In this document: positions 22,252 to 32,743 of the stretch, one piece after another
Layout of the letters: every line of letters begins with the position of its first letter
Numbering within the stretch: the stretch's first letter is position 1
NCBI GenBank assembly: GCA_047495785.1
Contig: JBLDXI010000050.1
Coordinates: 186,001-250,000, forward strand
Reading direction: 5' to 3'
Source of the DNA: Lepidodermella squamata
Taxonomy: Eukaryota > Gastrotricha
Length of the DNA stretch: 64,000 nucleotides
Notes under the pieces: generated by a model
Database searches by the model: none
What the model was told of the DNA's origin: nothing
Seen by the model: only the letters and a program-made list of their open reading frames with translations
Made by a program: the position numbers and the translations under genes

Positions 22252-23553
22252 ATGGGAACGACCTTTTCCTTTATGGAGGCGGAGAAAAAAACATGGACAG
22301 AACACACCTTATACTACGATCACGGCGTTCGGAGAACTAATTTGGCTCTGCTCTCCCACTTCAAGGATGGGGAGAGAATTTATTTGACCTATAACGAAAG
22401 CAGTTGGGGCGGTCTTCAATACCAGCACTGGTTCATAACAAATGGAGAATGCTTTTTTGAATTCGGTGGTCAGAACTTGGATATTTATCACGCAAGAGTA
22501 GCAATCAACACTAATCGTCGCTCAGGATTTCCAACCACCACCTCAAAGGTCATGGATGATGAAATGCGGCAAAGGATGAAATTAGTGTTAGGTATGAGTA
22601 ATTACTCCTTATGCTTGCGAAACTGCGAGCACGTCGCTAACTTCGTGTTCCGTGGGAGCTGGACTAGCATGCAACTAATTGATTCGGGATATTTGATTTC
22701 CTTCTTTCGCGACGTGTTGCTGTCAGAAAAAGCAATTACACTTGTTAACAGCTTTCCTTCGTCTATCAAACCCCATGTTTTTGATAGTGAAAGTAACAAA
22801 GCATATAGCTTCATTACTGATTCACTTAAAGCTACGCAATTCAGTTATTATCTTGACTTCAATGAGGAAACATATAACATCTTGGTTATTGGTCCCACAG
22901 GAAGCGGTAAATCCCGCGTGATAAATGTCCTTTTCAACCAGGAGATTTGCCAAAGTGACACTAGACACAAAAGTGTAACTCGAGACTGTTATTTTATACG
23001 TGGAGAAGGAACAGTTTTCAACAGAATCAAAGGAAGAAAGGAGATGACGCCTATTGTTGTAGCTGATACGATCGGGCTTTGCGATACCGAATGGAGTGAC
23101 GAAGCCACAGTAAGCAAGATACGCAGTCGTGTGGATTCAAACTGGCGGTATCTCGACGCAGTAATGATTGTTTACAGGGCTGGGCGACTGGAAAAACCGC
23201 ATGTGAAAAGCTTGAAAGCTATTCTTGATTGGCTTGGCTACCATGAAGGGAACAATCATTTGAGATTTCTTTTTGTCGGGACCCACGGTGAACATCTTAC
23301 GGAAGAAAAGCAATCGGAATTGCGGAAAGAAGCTATAGAAATGTTGGGTTTGCGTAGAACTATGAGACAACTGAAAAGTATCGGCCAGTTAGAATCATTG
23401 GTGTATGTTGGGTTTCCACCGGAGGATTCACTTAATGAAAAAGGCATCGCGAAAGTAAAAGAGAGTTGGGAATGGTTGCGGCAAATAGTCTTACGGAATT
23501 GGAACGCGGAACGTTTGGACATTTCTGGATCAAGAGGATGCAACATTCTTTAA
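22252..23553 (+). CDS. LRAT-domain / AIG1-like GTPase fusion protein
   Basis: Single-exon, 433 residues. The frame is open 6 codons upstream but the first ATG is at 22252, giving MGTTFS, a match to the N-myristoylation rule MGxxxS. Residues ~25-155 resemble the LRAT/NlpC-P60 fold: QHW (H59) for the first His and RNCEHVANF with C125 for the nucleophile; the usual second His of the H-x11-H pair is not seen. Residues ~205-400 form a GTPase: P-loop GPTGSGKS (214-221), DTIG switch II and FVGTHGE in the guanine-specificity position, as in AIG1/GIMAP proteins. The C-terminus is CNIL, a possible CAAX prenylation box. Predicted membrane-bound at both ends. Acyltransferase or thiol-hydrolase activity coupled to a GTPase is inference. 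Confidence 0.8.
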   Translation: MGTTFSFMEAEKKTWTEHTLYYDHGVRRTNLALLSHFKDGERIYLTYNESSWGGLQYQHWFITNGECFFEFGGQNLDIYHARVAINTNRRSGFPTTTSKVMDDEMRQRMKLVLGMSNYSLCLRNCEHVANFVFRGSWTSMQLIDSGYLISFFRDVLLSEKAITLVNSFPSSIKPHVFDSESNKAYSFITDSLKATQFSYYLDFNEETYNILVIGPTGSGKSRVINVLFNQEICQSDTRHKSVTRDCYFIRGEGTVFNRIKGRKEMTPIVVADTIGLCDTEWSDEATVSKIRSRVDSNWRYLDAVMIVYRAGRLEKPHVKSLKAILDWLGYHEGNNHLRFLFVGTHGEHLTEEKQSELRKEAIEMLGLRRTMRQLKSIGQLESLVYVGFPPEDSLNEKGIAKVKESWEWLRQIVLRNWNAERLDISGSRGCNIL

Positions 23554-23784
23554 GAATCCATACATAATGCTAAAAGCTGAAAATACCTACAACATAAACT
23601 AAAATTGTTCCTTCGAAGCTATATTGCTATATAGATTGCTTACATACACTACATATACATTATAGCACATTTCCAGGTCCGCCGAAGTTTCCTCCAAGCG
23701 CGAATCCTGATCGGTCCGCCAGTATTCAGAACCGATTGAATATTTGGTCGGATTCGATGAATTTTATTTTTGTATCAGAACCGC

Positions 23785-23938
23785 CAGTGTGCGAAGTACA
23801 GGAGTGCTGGGGTGTCGCGACACCCCAGCTTCGGGACTCCAAACAGAGGAAGGCTGAAAAAACCACGGGGGATCCCGTTGGTTTCTTCGGCTGGGAACTA
23901 GAAAACACCTCAGCTCGCGGATCGTTTTTCGCACACTG
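23785..23938. mobile_element. hAT-like MITE, copy 2 (best preserved)
   Basis: 154 bp with perfect 11-bp inverted ends CAGTGTGCGAA / TTCGCACACTG. Flanks AGAACCGC and AGTACCGC make an 8-bp target duplication with one mismatch, the size expected for hAT. Internal sequence matches copies at 69-229 and 63734-63878. Confidence 0.8.
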
Positions 23939-23939
23939 A

Positions 23940-26050
23940 GTACCGCAGGAAAATTCGAAAGTTAGTCTTCGTAATAGCCGCGCGCGGTATTTCACTACGA
24001 TTGGCTGGCATCAACTTTTGGGGTGATTACCGTTTGCGCGACTTATTTTGCGCGACGCGATCTGCTGGACTATTACATGGAGCGCATGCAAGATTCGTGT
24101 CGCGCAAAATCAAGTTTACTCTGGGTCGCGCAAATAGAGTCGCGCAGATGGGAGCCGTCTCAACTTTTGCGCGCGCAATTCCGCAAGTCCCAACAATTAT
24201 TCAATAAATTATAACTTCTAATCTAATATAATCGACAGTTATTTATATTGGAATGTTGGAATTTGAATGGGAATAGTTTTTACCGCTCTGTTCCATCTGC
24301 TGTAAGGATTGAGGATAAATTGAATTGCAGAAAATTGCGGGGTTTAATCGAGATTTTGCTTACTGGCCTTTATGGGCCTTTGTAAGCGCTCCTAAATGTG
24401 TTGCGCAATTGCTCGAAAAACGCCAGCCAATAAGAGCGCAATAAGAGCCAATGAAGAAACTAAGGCGGGCATGTTACCAGTCAAATTCAAATAATAGTTT
24501 ATTCCAGTAATTAATGACCAATACACCCCTCCACGAAGTCATGCTTGAAATTGGCCTGTCGATTATTCTTTTGTATTCGGTACAAAAACAAAATGGTTTT
24601 CAGAAATATTGATTGTGTTGTCAAATCAATTACATGTTCATCAATTACAGCTTTGAATGAAATAATAAAGAATAAGTAATTAGTTTCATCATTTACTCAA
24701 GTTCTAAGGGTTATTGTTATTGTTATCCAAATCGTCATAGCAGCGATTCAATGTGTTATCCGGATCGTATCGTAAAATATGACTTCTTAATGGCCGAATT
24801 ATAAACTCATAAAACTTTCTTACAAGCAGGGAATTTTTGTTATTTTCTAAACAAGCGGCGATTTTTTGATATGTTTATATCAAAAATGCCCACTAGTCTG
24901 GAAAATATCACCAAAAACCCCACTTGTCAAGCACTCAGAATAAAACCCAAAAAAGTTAAAGAAACACTCCTAAAACGATTTTATTAAGAATCACAAAAAT
25001 TGGGTGAAAATTGGGCAGCATTATGGGAGAAATAGCACACGACAGGTATCGAATCAGGCAGAATCACCCCAATCGAACAGCACTTAGTGCTCGGAAAAAT
25101 CGGGCAGAAAAATTGCAGGAATTCGCGAGAACTATGTCGCGGAGATCAAGAAACAATCGGCCAGATTTCGATGAAATCCGAGAGATCTCGGGCAGCATTT
25201 GATCCCAAGAATCGCAGCACGGCATCGCTTGCGTCTTGCGACATTGAAAGCTAGACGATACAGCGAATCGAGCGAAGTAGGCAATTCGATCAAGTCTCGT
25301 TGGGGCATTTGTGTCCATGCGTTAAAACGGCCCTGGGTCTAATATATAATTTATCTTATTAGAGGTAATTTCCTATAAAATTCTTGCCTACAAACAAGCT
25401 CGTACACCCGTGAGCGCGCAACATTCATCGGAAACAGGGGCACCTCTCCATACTCCCAATTAGGCTGATTTTGCGTAGTGTTGAATCGTTTGGCAATGTA
25501 TGTCCACAGGGTGCTGCTGCCTACTTGAGATATATCCGATCACGTGACGTTTAATTTCGAGATTCTGGCCACGTTGAAACCAGCTAATTAAGATTTGTAC
25601 TGTACCTTGTCTGAAGATTGCAAATCGCTTCAGGTCAGAGATTTTAGCATGGGCATTCATTTTAAAAGGCTTCTACTGGCATTATTTCTTTCACAAATGC
25701 CTATGCAGCGAAGCCGAGGCTACTGTGGCCCGGAATGACGCAGAAGCTCAACGTACCAGACCCCAGTCCTACAGCTATGATAGACTACGTCAACATGCTG
25801 GTATGCTGGCTGGCAGGCTGGCGATGAGTTATGTTCATTAATGTCGTCCGCAATTTTAACATCGACAAAGAATCTAACCACAATCGCCATTCGGAGGTTC
25901 CTTCGTTCCTCTAGCGCTGCTGCAGCAGCTGCTGTTGCCGATAAAAGGAAACCGCCGTCCATTTTCAGTTTTCAGCGATAGCAAAACCATCGCTCCTAAT
26001 TTCTAAATCTTGAGTATTTGCATAAAAAGTGATTAATTTCTTCACTGTTA
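23940..26050. other. Repeat-rich intergenic region
   Basis: No convincing gene. 24040-24180 has several short copies of TTGCGCGAC / GTCGCGCAA in both orientations, probably the end of a non-autonomous transposon. A minus-strand frame at 25720-25962 begins with ATG and an Ala run but has no domain. Confidence 0.45.
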
Positions 26051-26385
26051 ATATAGTAACGCCTTGAAAAAGCCCTGGCGTCACTATTTTGTATTTTACT
26101 GACAATATACACAAAACAGTAACCCCTGGCGTTCCTAAATATTTCTGTAACGCCTTGAGCTAATTTTCTGTAAAATGAGTAACGCTTTCGTTTTGCGAAA
26201 TAATTCGTAACGCTATATTCTTTTTGAAATGGGACGAATTTTCAAATCTTTGAATTTAGTAACGCCTGTGAGAAAATTAGCAACGCGTTACGCTTTTCTT
26301 CTACGCTTCGAGCGATGCTATTTAAATTAGCTACGCGTTACCCATTTCATGCGAAAATCCATTAAATTGTCTACGCGTTATTCAA
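26051..26385. repeat. Cluster of GTAACGCC / ACGCGTTAC motifs
   Basis: About ten copies of a short motif with a TAACGC core occur in 335 bp, spaced irregularly by 20-50 bp and in both orientations, some overlapping as the palindrome ACGCGT. This looks like subterminal repeats of a transposon or a regulatory array. No ORF. Confidence 0.6.
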
Positions 26386-26485
26386 TATTCATTCAAATAA
26401 AAAATTTTTCAACAACGTCTCTTTATTTTGAAACAGCAGTCTTAAAACATCGTATAAAGCGAAAATTACAGAAAAAACCAACAAG

Positions 26486-27276
26486 TCACCAGCTGTCAAA
26501 GTGCAGCGTTACCCAGGTATCTAGGCTATCTGGCTCGGGCTGTACAGTTTCGAATGCCTGCTGTGGCGGCTGGCTTTCCGACCCAACAACACTGGTTCCG
26601 GGCTGATCGCAGGCTTTGGCCGGGAGTGGGGCAGCGCCGGAAATATCAGCAGTGCTGCTTCCAGCCTGACCATTGGAGATGGGCGGATCTTGAGGAGCAC
26701 CTGAGCTTGCGGCAGCATTGTTTCCAGCCTGACCATTGTAAATGGGCAGAACCTGAGCACCTGAGCTTGCGGCAGCGTTGTTTCCAGCCTGACCATTGGA
26801 AATGGGCAGAACCTGAGCACCTGAGCTAGCGGCAGCGTTGTTTCCAGCCTGATCGTTGGCGGCGGCGAGTTTGGCATCCGGTTCTTTACCCTCGTCCCGT
26901 AGCAAGGCGTACTCCTCAAACCAGATTGGGCAGAAAGGGTAGGTTTGAATTACCCTACGAGAAAAATCGATTTTATAGATTCAAATACAATGGTTGTTTC
27001 AGCTTACGATTTGGAGAAGTTTTTCAAGTATTTTTTCCGCTGTGCTTGTTCACGCCCGTTCCTAGCGTCGATAATGGGCGGGCAGTTCGCTCTGAAATTT
27101 AAGAGTAATATATTCAAGGTCCTTTCAAATCTCAAGCACAAAAAAAATGACTGCTGTTCTCTGGAAAGAGAGCGCTCATCCTGGTCATCGTTGGACTCGC
27201 CTGTTGCAAATAGTCGCGATCCAGTTTCCTGGAGCTCGGCAATTGTCGGCACGCGGCAGGGATAATTTTCGAACAT
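26486..27276 (-). CDS. Hypothetical protein with 20-residue tandem repeats
   Basis: Two exons: 27276-27008 (ATG at 27276) and 26954-26486, with donor TC|GTAAGC and acceptor CTCGTAG in phase; 245 residues. Exon 1 is charged and polar with a hydrophobic core (TLNILLLNF) and a basic end. Exon 2 opens with TYPFCPIWFEEYALL, then has in-frame tandem repeats built on NGQAGNNAAASSGAQVLPIS (three clear copies plus degenerate edges), and ends TWVTLHFDSW. No signal peptide or known domain. The repeat part is low-complexity and probably disordered. The function is unknown; the clean splice pair and in-phase repeat unit support a real gene. Confidence 0.5.
26656..26872. repeat. 60-bp minisatellite inside a coding exon
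   Basis: A 60-bp unit is repeated about 3.5 times, nearly identical between units. Because 60 is a multiple of three, copy-number change keeps the reading frame. Confidence 0.85.
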
Positions 27277-27342
27277 TTGTAAAATTTTAGTTTACTCAAT
27301 TACTTAATTATAAAATCCTAAAATATTGAACAAATTTTATTA

Positions 27343-27872
27343 TCAAAATACGATATCAGGCAGACACTTGGGTACCGCAAGAATTTCGAAAGATGATTCG
27401 TTCAAACTAAGCTTTTTATACACTTTCATATGCGGAAGAGTAAAAGGAATGACGAGATCTTTAGCCGCAAGTCGCTGAATAATCAAATCGGTCTTATATT
27501 TACAGATAAATGCATTGATGGTTTTGTTATATTCACTTGAAAGAATTTCAATGGCCAACTTGTTTTCAGGCAACAACTCGATGATCTTACCAAAGGTGAA
27601 TCGATTATCAGAATCACCTCCAGGAACGAGGACGAAGTTTCCAACACGGAACTCAGGCAAGATCTCAGGCAAGATCTCATTTTTTCAGGCAAGATCTCAT
27701 TTTTATAGGACATAGCCGTTTTCATTTGTAACAAGCAGGATAGAGACAGAGACATGTTTAATCGATTTTCCCACTGACGCTTTTGTACCACGTTGTAAGT
27801 GGCTTCGAATCGAATAGTTGAGTAATGGCGCGATGGGCCATAATTAATAAAACACTGAGGGAGATGAAGCAA
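27343..27872 (-). pseudogene. Unassigned gene fragment broken by a 12-20 bp microduplication
   Basis: The upstream frame (27872 to about 27690) ends ..SYKNEILPE and a second frame (27672-27343) resumes with ..EILPEFRVGNFVLVPGG. They fit as one protein if two of the three copies of AGATCTTGCCTG at 27655-27705 are removed (32 bp, frame-changing). The second half looks coding: mixed beta and hydrophobic pattern, ending PKCLPDIVF. No family recognised. Confidence 0.45.
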
Positions 27873-28766
27873 AAAATGCGATTTGGGTATGTGATTTTTT
27901 TTTAAATACTGCTTTTTTTGGTTTCGGCCACGATTTTATACATCCGTAGATATTTATAGTCGTAAGATTGTGTTTTGGATAGTAGTAGGTTCTTTCTCTA
28001 CGTGGCTTCAAGTACAATTTGTGTTTGTTCAGAAAGGATAAAATGAGAGGAGGAGGTGAAACAGGAGATCGTACGATGGAGAGGTTGTTCAGTTTTCATA
28101 TCACTATGCACATGTCTGTTCGGTATATTATTTGTAATAATTATTATAATTATTATATTGTTATTAGTATTATTTGTGTGTGATGACCTCACCCTACCTC
28201 GCAGGTCCCGGGGACAACTGGTCACCCAGAATCAGCCTCTGCTTACGCGAAGGTTGCGCTAGCCCAGGCTGACAACACAACCTTCGCTGAAGGAGGCATT
28301 TTAGCCCGCTCGGCAGAAACTGACCCTGCATTCCACGCGCCGGGCCCCAGAGAGCGAGTGAAGCCATACCATTTTTTTTTATAATTATTTTTCGAGCTTG
28401 AGTGATTATTCTTTTCGATCGTGTTTGTGAATGCAGTGGCGTAGTAGCGTAGTAGTATATACAAAAAAAAGGTTGGCACAGTAAAGAGAAAAAGCAGTAT
28501 ACAGCAAATTGTGGCATTTAAGTCATAAAATTAAGCATAGCAAAACAGATATAGCAGTAGTATAATACAATGAAATTATAGGTGAACATGAAGGTTATGA
28601 GTGGCAGTATTGTCGTAATTCGCATGTCAGTATTCAGTATGTATTTTGTAAATAAGGCGATCGCCAACGATAGTTTTGAGTAATATTCGCGTCATACATT
28701 TTTCTAACTTGTATTTACAAAATGTATTTACAACATGCATCAAATAATTCGCGTTCTCTTCTGTAC
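27873..28766. other. Intergenic, probable retroelement 3' region
   Basis: Contains an ATT/ATA-rich microsatellite (28130-28180) and a GC-richer block (28190-28370). It may be 3' untranslated sequence of the minus-strand LINE fragment next to it. No gene. Confidence 0.4.
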
Positions 28767-29308
28767 TCAAGCTTCTAGTCGCGAGCGAATGACATCGAGT
28801 GGAGTGATAATAGATATTCTGGATGGTAAGAGAGGCTGATGTTGTAGTAAATTGCGAGCGTCAATACCCGCGTCGGTCCCCACTCGAATGGCTCGATTAA
28901 TCGTTTTGACTGTTCGTTCGATGATGCGTGCTCGAAACATGTCGATTCTGGCGTCACTGTGCAGTTGCTCTGTGCCGTAAAGCCTAGGTTTTCTCAAACA
29001 TATTTTTAGAGCTTGGTTTTGAGTGCGCTGCAAAATTTTCATGTTGTCATCAGACATGCCGATGTAGGATTCGCAGCCGTGTTCCATAGCCGATCTGATG
29101 GTGGCTTTAAAGACCGTCAGGGCTTGCCTTGTGGCCATGTTTATTCTATTGCTACACAGTCGGCGCAAACAGGTAATTCTGCCCGACACCTTATCCTGTA
29201 ATTTTTGAACATGACTGTTAAAATTTAGTTTTTTATCGAATGTTACACCAAGATAGGTTATTTCCGGGAGCCAGGGCAGCACATTACCGTTAACACATTA
29301 CCGTTAAC
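28767..29308 (-). mobile_element. 5'-truncated non-LTR retrotransposon (RT C-terminal part)
   Basis: The minus-strand frame (open through 29280; 171 codons, no ATG) carries the end of a LINE-type reverse transcriptase: TYLGVTFDKKLNF followed by His, then HGCESYIG and LQRTQNQALKICL, as in the thumb region of Jockey/I/CR1-like elements. The catalytic YADD region is absent, so the copy is 5'-truncated. Its 5' end abuts the A1' gene, and at the junction a 14-bp unit (ACATTACCGTTAAC) is repeated twice (29281-29308). Confidence 0.8.
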
Positions 29309-30214
29309 GTATAATCGTTGAACCTCTGGATAACCAGCTTATTGCCATTGCTTGTATCGTATCGAACAGCTACGTTGACTTTGTCAGAATTATTTACCGA
29401 AACTAGCCAGCCTGGTTTTGTCATTTTGAACATGAAACCAATGGAGTAAGACTGCCGCCCAGGTCCGAGGGCATCGCTAGCTTCTAGGTAACTACCGCGT
29501 GACCCATTCAATCTGTAACCGGTTCGAGTTTGATTCCCATTCGGGGTTTCAAGCCCAAGAAACCCTTGCATTTGAAAAGGGGGCACATCAGGAACTTCGG
29601 ATGTTAGATTTGTCTCGTAAGTTAACGGCCAAAACGCTTTTAGTTTCGATACGCTGCTAATTTGAGGTTGGCCGCAGGTTAGAGATCCACTAGGTAACCA
29701 TTGCCCATTAAGGCAGCTCATGTCTGAATAGAAACCATTAGCGCAAATTGGCCGAAGTACTGTATTCAATGGTTTCCAGTTGTTATTTGGTGCAGCTGGG
29801 CCACTCCAAGTTCCCAAAGCTGAACTAACCATGTTCCCAATAGCGCCATTCGCAGAACCCCCTTTGCATTGAGCCACTGATGTTCCTGCTTTAACATCAA
29901 GAGTCAAATGAATTACATGCGGTAAATTTTGCGAATTCTTACCAAAATCGTTGCAACTTTGAACTGACATCGACCACCAGCCACCATCTAAGCATTTTAT
30001 AGTTGTTGCGTTCATGGTTGAAGAGCAATTTAACAAAAGCTCGGTTCCGACTGGAAAAGTTCGATTTCCAGTTGTTGAAACTATTGGAGCTATATCGTAT
30101 TGCCATGCTGTAAAATCCCCTTAAATTGGGGTCAGTTGATGCGTTCCAGTTACACATCTCAGTTGCTGCTGCTTTGGAGGCTATAAAAACGGCTGTTAAG
30201 ATGATTAGCTTCAT
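29309..30214 (-). pseudogene. Sushi-LamG gene A1' (duplicate of A1), truncated by the LINE
   Basis: ATG at 30214; exon 1 then exon 2 as in A1, with >90% identity over sushi modules 1-2 and LamG. Two lesions: a 2-bp loss in exon 1 (about 30070-30090) shifts the frame, and the LamG domain ends abruptly at QRFNDY where LINE sequence begins. Everything downstream (exons 3-6 with SEA) is missing from this position. Confidence 0.85.
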
Positions 30215-30424
30215 GAAAGTCTTTCTTAACAGGTCTAAAGCGCAAAGTGGCGTGGCTTGAAATCAATCAAATGCTGCGGAGAATCGCGAGGCGAAACCTG
30301 TTTGCCATCTAATCGCAGTTGTCTGAAAAGTCTACTTGCTTTTAAATCAGAAATATCGATTCTACGTGAGGTGTTTGCACATGTCATAAGATTTCTGTAG
30401 AGTCGTTTTTTGTTCATGTTCTGA

Positions 30425-30808
30425 TCAAATTTTCGTATCGCCAAAATCTTCAGGATGAGACAGGCGGAAGTCCCACTTCTCGCGAACTTTCCTCAGAACC
30501 TGGAAGCTTTTTTCAATGTCCACCCTCGCAACACCATGGTTTTTCAAGTGTCCAACATTCGAGTATTCGCTAAGATCGCTACTCTCCAATTCAGCTATTT
30601 TGAAACATCCTGAATTGTTATTTCCCAAAGTCACACGATGCTGAACATCAGCTGGAATTGAAATTGAACAATTGTGCAGCGAGGAAAGTAGCCCCAGGGA
30701 TGCCAGGGACGATGAGGGTGGTACCGGGGACGCGTCTCTGGTATAGGTTTGGGGTTTGGTAGTCTCAACCTTGTAGGTTGGCAAGGGGAGCGTAGTTTCA
30801 TCCCGCAT
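30425..30808 (-). CDS. Hypothetical protein, 127 aa
   Basis: Minus-strand frame from ATG at 30808. The N-terminal half is Pro/Ser/Thr-rich and the C-terminal half is charged (VDIEKSFQVLRKVREKWDF). No signal peptide, TM or known domain. It lies inside the ~4-kb segment that separates A1' and A2' in the second block and is absent from the first. Could be a real exon or chance. Confidence 0.3.
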   Translation of the reverse strand: MRDETTLPLPTYKVETTKPQTYTRDASPVPPSSSLASLGLLSSLHNCSISIPADVQHRVTLGNNNSGCFKIAELESSDLSEYSNVGHLKNHGVARVDIEKSFQVLRKVREKWDFRLSHPEDFGDTKI

Positions 30809-31112
30809 GGTGATGTATTTTGCAATGTGGGGCTGTTTAATGGCGATCCTACGTGTTGGGCATGAATTAGATAAAGCTTATCGGCAGAAATCATTGGGGA
30901 TAGTCGTAGTCATCATGAGACGTACCAGGACGCGGCGGCTCACTAAAAACGCCTTTTTTGCGATGTTATTTTTTAATGAGGTCCGAAGGTCATTGTGGCT
31001 AAAAATAACCTCATTAGCCATTAGCAGCACGTGTTCACGCAAAGATGAGTTTTGCAGCGACCTAAAGATCTCGATCTTGATCTCTAAGTCTAAATTATTT
31101 ACGATATCTTAC

Positions 31113-31196
31113 AGGGACCCGTGTCGACGTTTGCTTTCTATTCATTCGCAGCTTGCTGCTACAATCTCGCCCAGGCGCCCTCTAAAACGGGTCCCT
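31113..31196. repeat. 84-bp inverted-repeat element
   Basis: Ends AGGGACCCGT and ACGGGTCCCT are perfect 10-bp inverted repeats. A small MITE or stable hairpin; no target duplication is clear. Confidence 0.5.
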
Positions 31197-31285
31197 TCAC
31201 AATAAGCTTATATGGAAATGTGGTGGCTATGGATGCCTGCGAGGCCGGCTATTAAAAAACAATGAGTGCTAGCGATATTTCCTGG

Positions 31286-31561
31286 CTAGAGGTGTATAGC
31301 TAAGAATGTTGCCGGAGCTTGGCATGTCTGGCCATTCGTTGCACACTGATTGTCGGTTTTGGCGATGCAATTCTTGGCGCTAGTATCACAGATATTACCG
31401 GACGGTGTGCAGGTTTGACCTGTGTTGCAAGCGCTGACAGGAGGGCTGGGAGATGCGGTAGAGCATGTGATGGTTGGACACGGAGTTGTTGTCGACGATG
31501 GAGGGCAAGCTGTAACAGCGGCACATGCGGCAGCAACAATAGCCAGCGCAAGGTGAGTCAT
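31286..31561 (-). CDS. Small secreted Cys-rich protein
   Basis: Single exon, 91 residues, ATG at 31561. The signal peptide MTHLALAIVAAACAAVTA is followed by about ten Cys in a Thr/Ser/Pro-rich chain with a loosely repeated C-x(5-7)-C pattern (NTGQTCTPSGNICDTS and similar). A good TATA box (CTATAAAA, minus strand) lies 78 bp upstream of the ATG, giving a compact promoter. Disulfide-rich extracellular peptide; role unknown. The Cys pattern loosely recalls the modules of the gene at 58442-60106. Confidence 0.65.
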   Translation of the reverse strand: MTHLALAIVAAACAAVTACPPSSTTTPCPTITCSTASPSPPVSACNTGQTCTPSGNICDTSAKNCIAKTDNQCATNGQTCQAPATFLAIHL

Positions 31562-31638
31562 CTGAAGATTTGTGGATAAAACTGAATATGCTTTGTTGAA
31601 AATCGCTTAGACTACAACCGAGGTGTTATGGCTTGAGG

Positions 31639-31646
31639 TTTTATAG
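31639..31646 (-). promoter_or_regulatory. TATA box of the 31286-31561 gene
   Basis: CTATAAAA on the minus strand, 78 bp upstream of the ATG. Confidence 0.6.
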
Positions 31647-31649
31647 GGT

Positions 31650-32434
31650 GCGCGAGACAAGAGGTTAACGCCTCCATCAGTCAATTGCTCGCGTCGAGAC
31701 GATATTTTCTCCTTGATTACTACGCCTTCGTTGTCTGGTTAACTACACGTCAACACCACGTAGCCGGCAATGCTCTCTTCGCTGGTGGAGCCGATGCTCT
31801 CGTACATTGTTAACGTACACACACATTGACGTCTGCCTGTAATACGATCATAATTAAAATTGTCAGATTCACTGGTTAAAATAAACATGGGCGCCGCCAC
31901 GAAATGGCATCATGAGTATAGAGTTCGTAAACGCGTCTTATTATGTTGAAGCTGTCGCGATATTATTAATCAAGTGGGATTTAGGCGAGAGAATTGTTGG
32001 CGATAATGCCTTTTGCAATTTTTGCCGTAGAAAATGCCTATTTTTGCGAACATCTTCAATGGATTTTCTATTAAGATGACATCCTGCGGAAAGGTCTAAC
32101 TTGGCAGATATTTAGATCAATAACCCGCCGTAAACCAAGAAGTTCCATCTAGAATCAACGGACAGTATGCGGCTTTCAAAGGGTATCCTTCCCTTCCCCC
32201 TCCTCATTCCCTAGCTCGGCCAGACCGGAGAAGAAAATGAGATTTTCTCCCACTATAAAAACGACTGATAAGATGATTTGGCGAAACCGGTGGTTTTCTT
32301 GCTGTTTGCCAACCAATCAAAGTTTTGTCTGATTGCTATTAAAGTATTAAAGTATTTTAAAGTAGAAACATATATTTCTGGTGAGTTTCTATCATTATTT
32401 GTAAATTTACCATCTGTTCTCCCTATTGTCTTTT
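31650..32434. other. Intergenic, nothing firm
   Basis: No gene. 32190-32240 (CTAGCTCGGCCAGACCGGAG) resembles part of the dispersed repeat at 58975, and 32400-32455 (TCTATCCTAGTGTTTCT) matches 13140-13170 in the first block. Confidence 0.4.
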
Positions 32435-32743
32435 CTATCCTAGTGTTTCTGGTTTGTGAGGCAATTCCGAGCTCTGATCTGACCGTGCGGATGCCGCGGA
32501 TTCCGCGTCTTTTAATATAAGAATGAACCTGTTCGATGCAAAAAACTCCAGCGCTACGTCCCTGTTGAGTCTCCTACAATCTTCAAGGTCGAAGGCGTTC
32601 AGAAACTGTGACGCGAAGACATAGGGCTGGAGGTTAGTGAGCAAGCAGGGCATTTGCTGAATTATGGCGATTTCGTGGCTGGTTTTTGAACGACCCGTTT
32701 TCGGTGGCGCGGGATCGGTTTCATCCGGACATAGCTCGAACAT
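32435..32743 (-). CDS. Hypothetical protein, ~101 aa
   Basis: ATG at 32743 lies exactly at the outer edge of the foldback element next door, so the 5' flank has been replaced by that insertion or the start is supplied by it. The chain is charged with alternating hydrophobics (FLNAFDLEDCRRLNRDVALE); no known domain. It may be the downstream part of an interrupted gene. Confidence 0.3.
   Translation of the reverse strand: MFELCPDETDPAPPKTGRSKTSHEIAIIQQMPCLLTNLQPYVFASQFLNAFDLEDCRRLNRDVALEFFASNRFILILKDAESAASARSDQSSELPHKPETLG

Noticed and set aside
28194-28517. Minus-strand 107-codon frame near the LINE.
   Set aside because: No coding character and mixed with the microsatellite region; more likely retroelement 3' sequence.
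30807-31205. 132-codon plus-strand frame with a hydrophobic start.
   Set aside because: Starts with GTG, is antisense-biased, has no domain, and overlaps a MITE-like inverted repeat.
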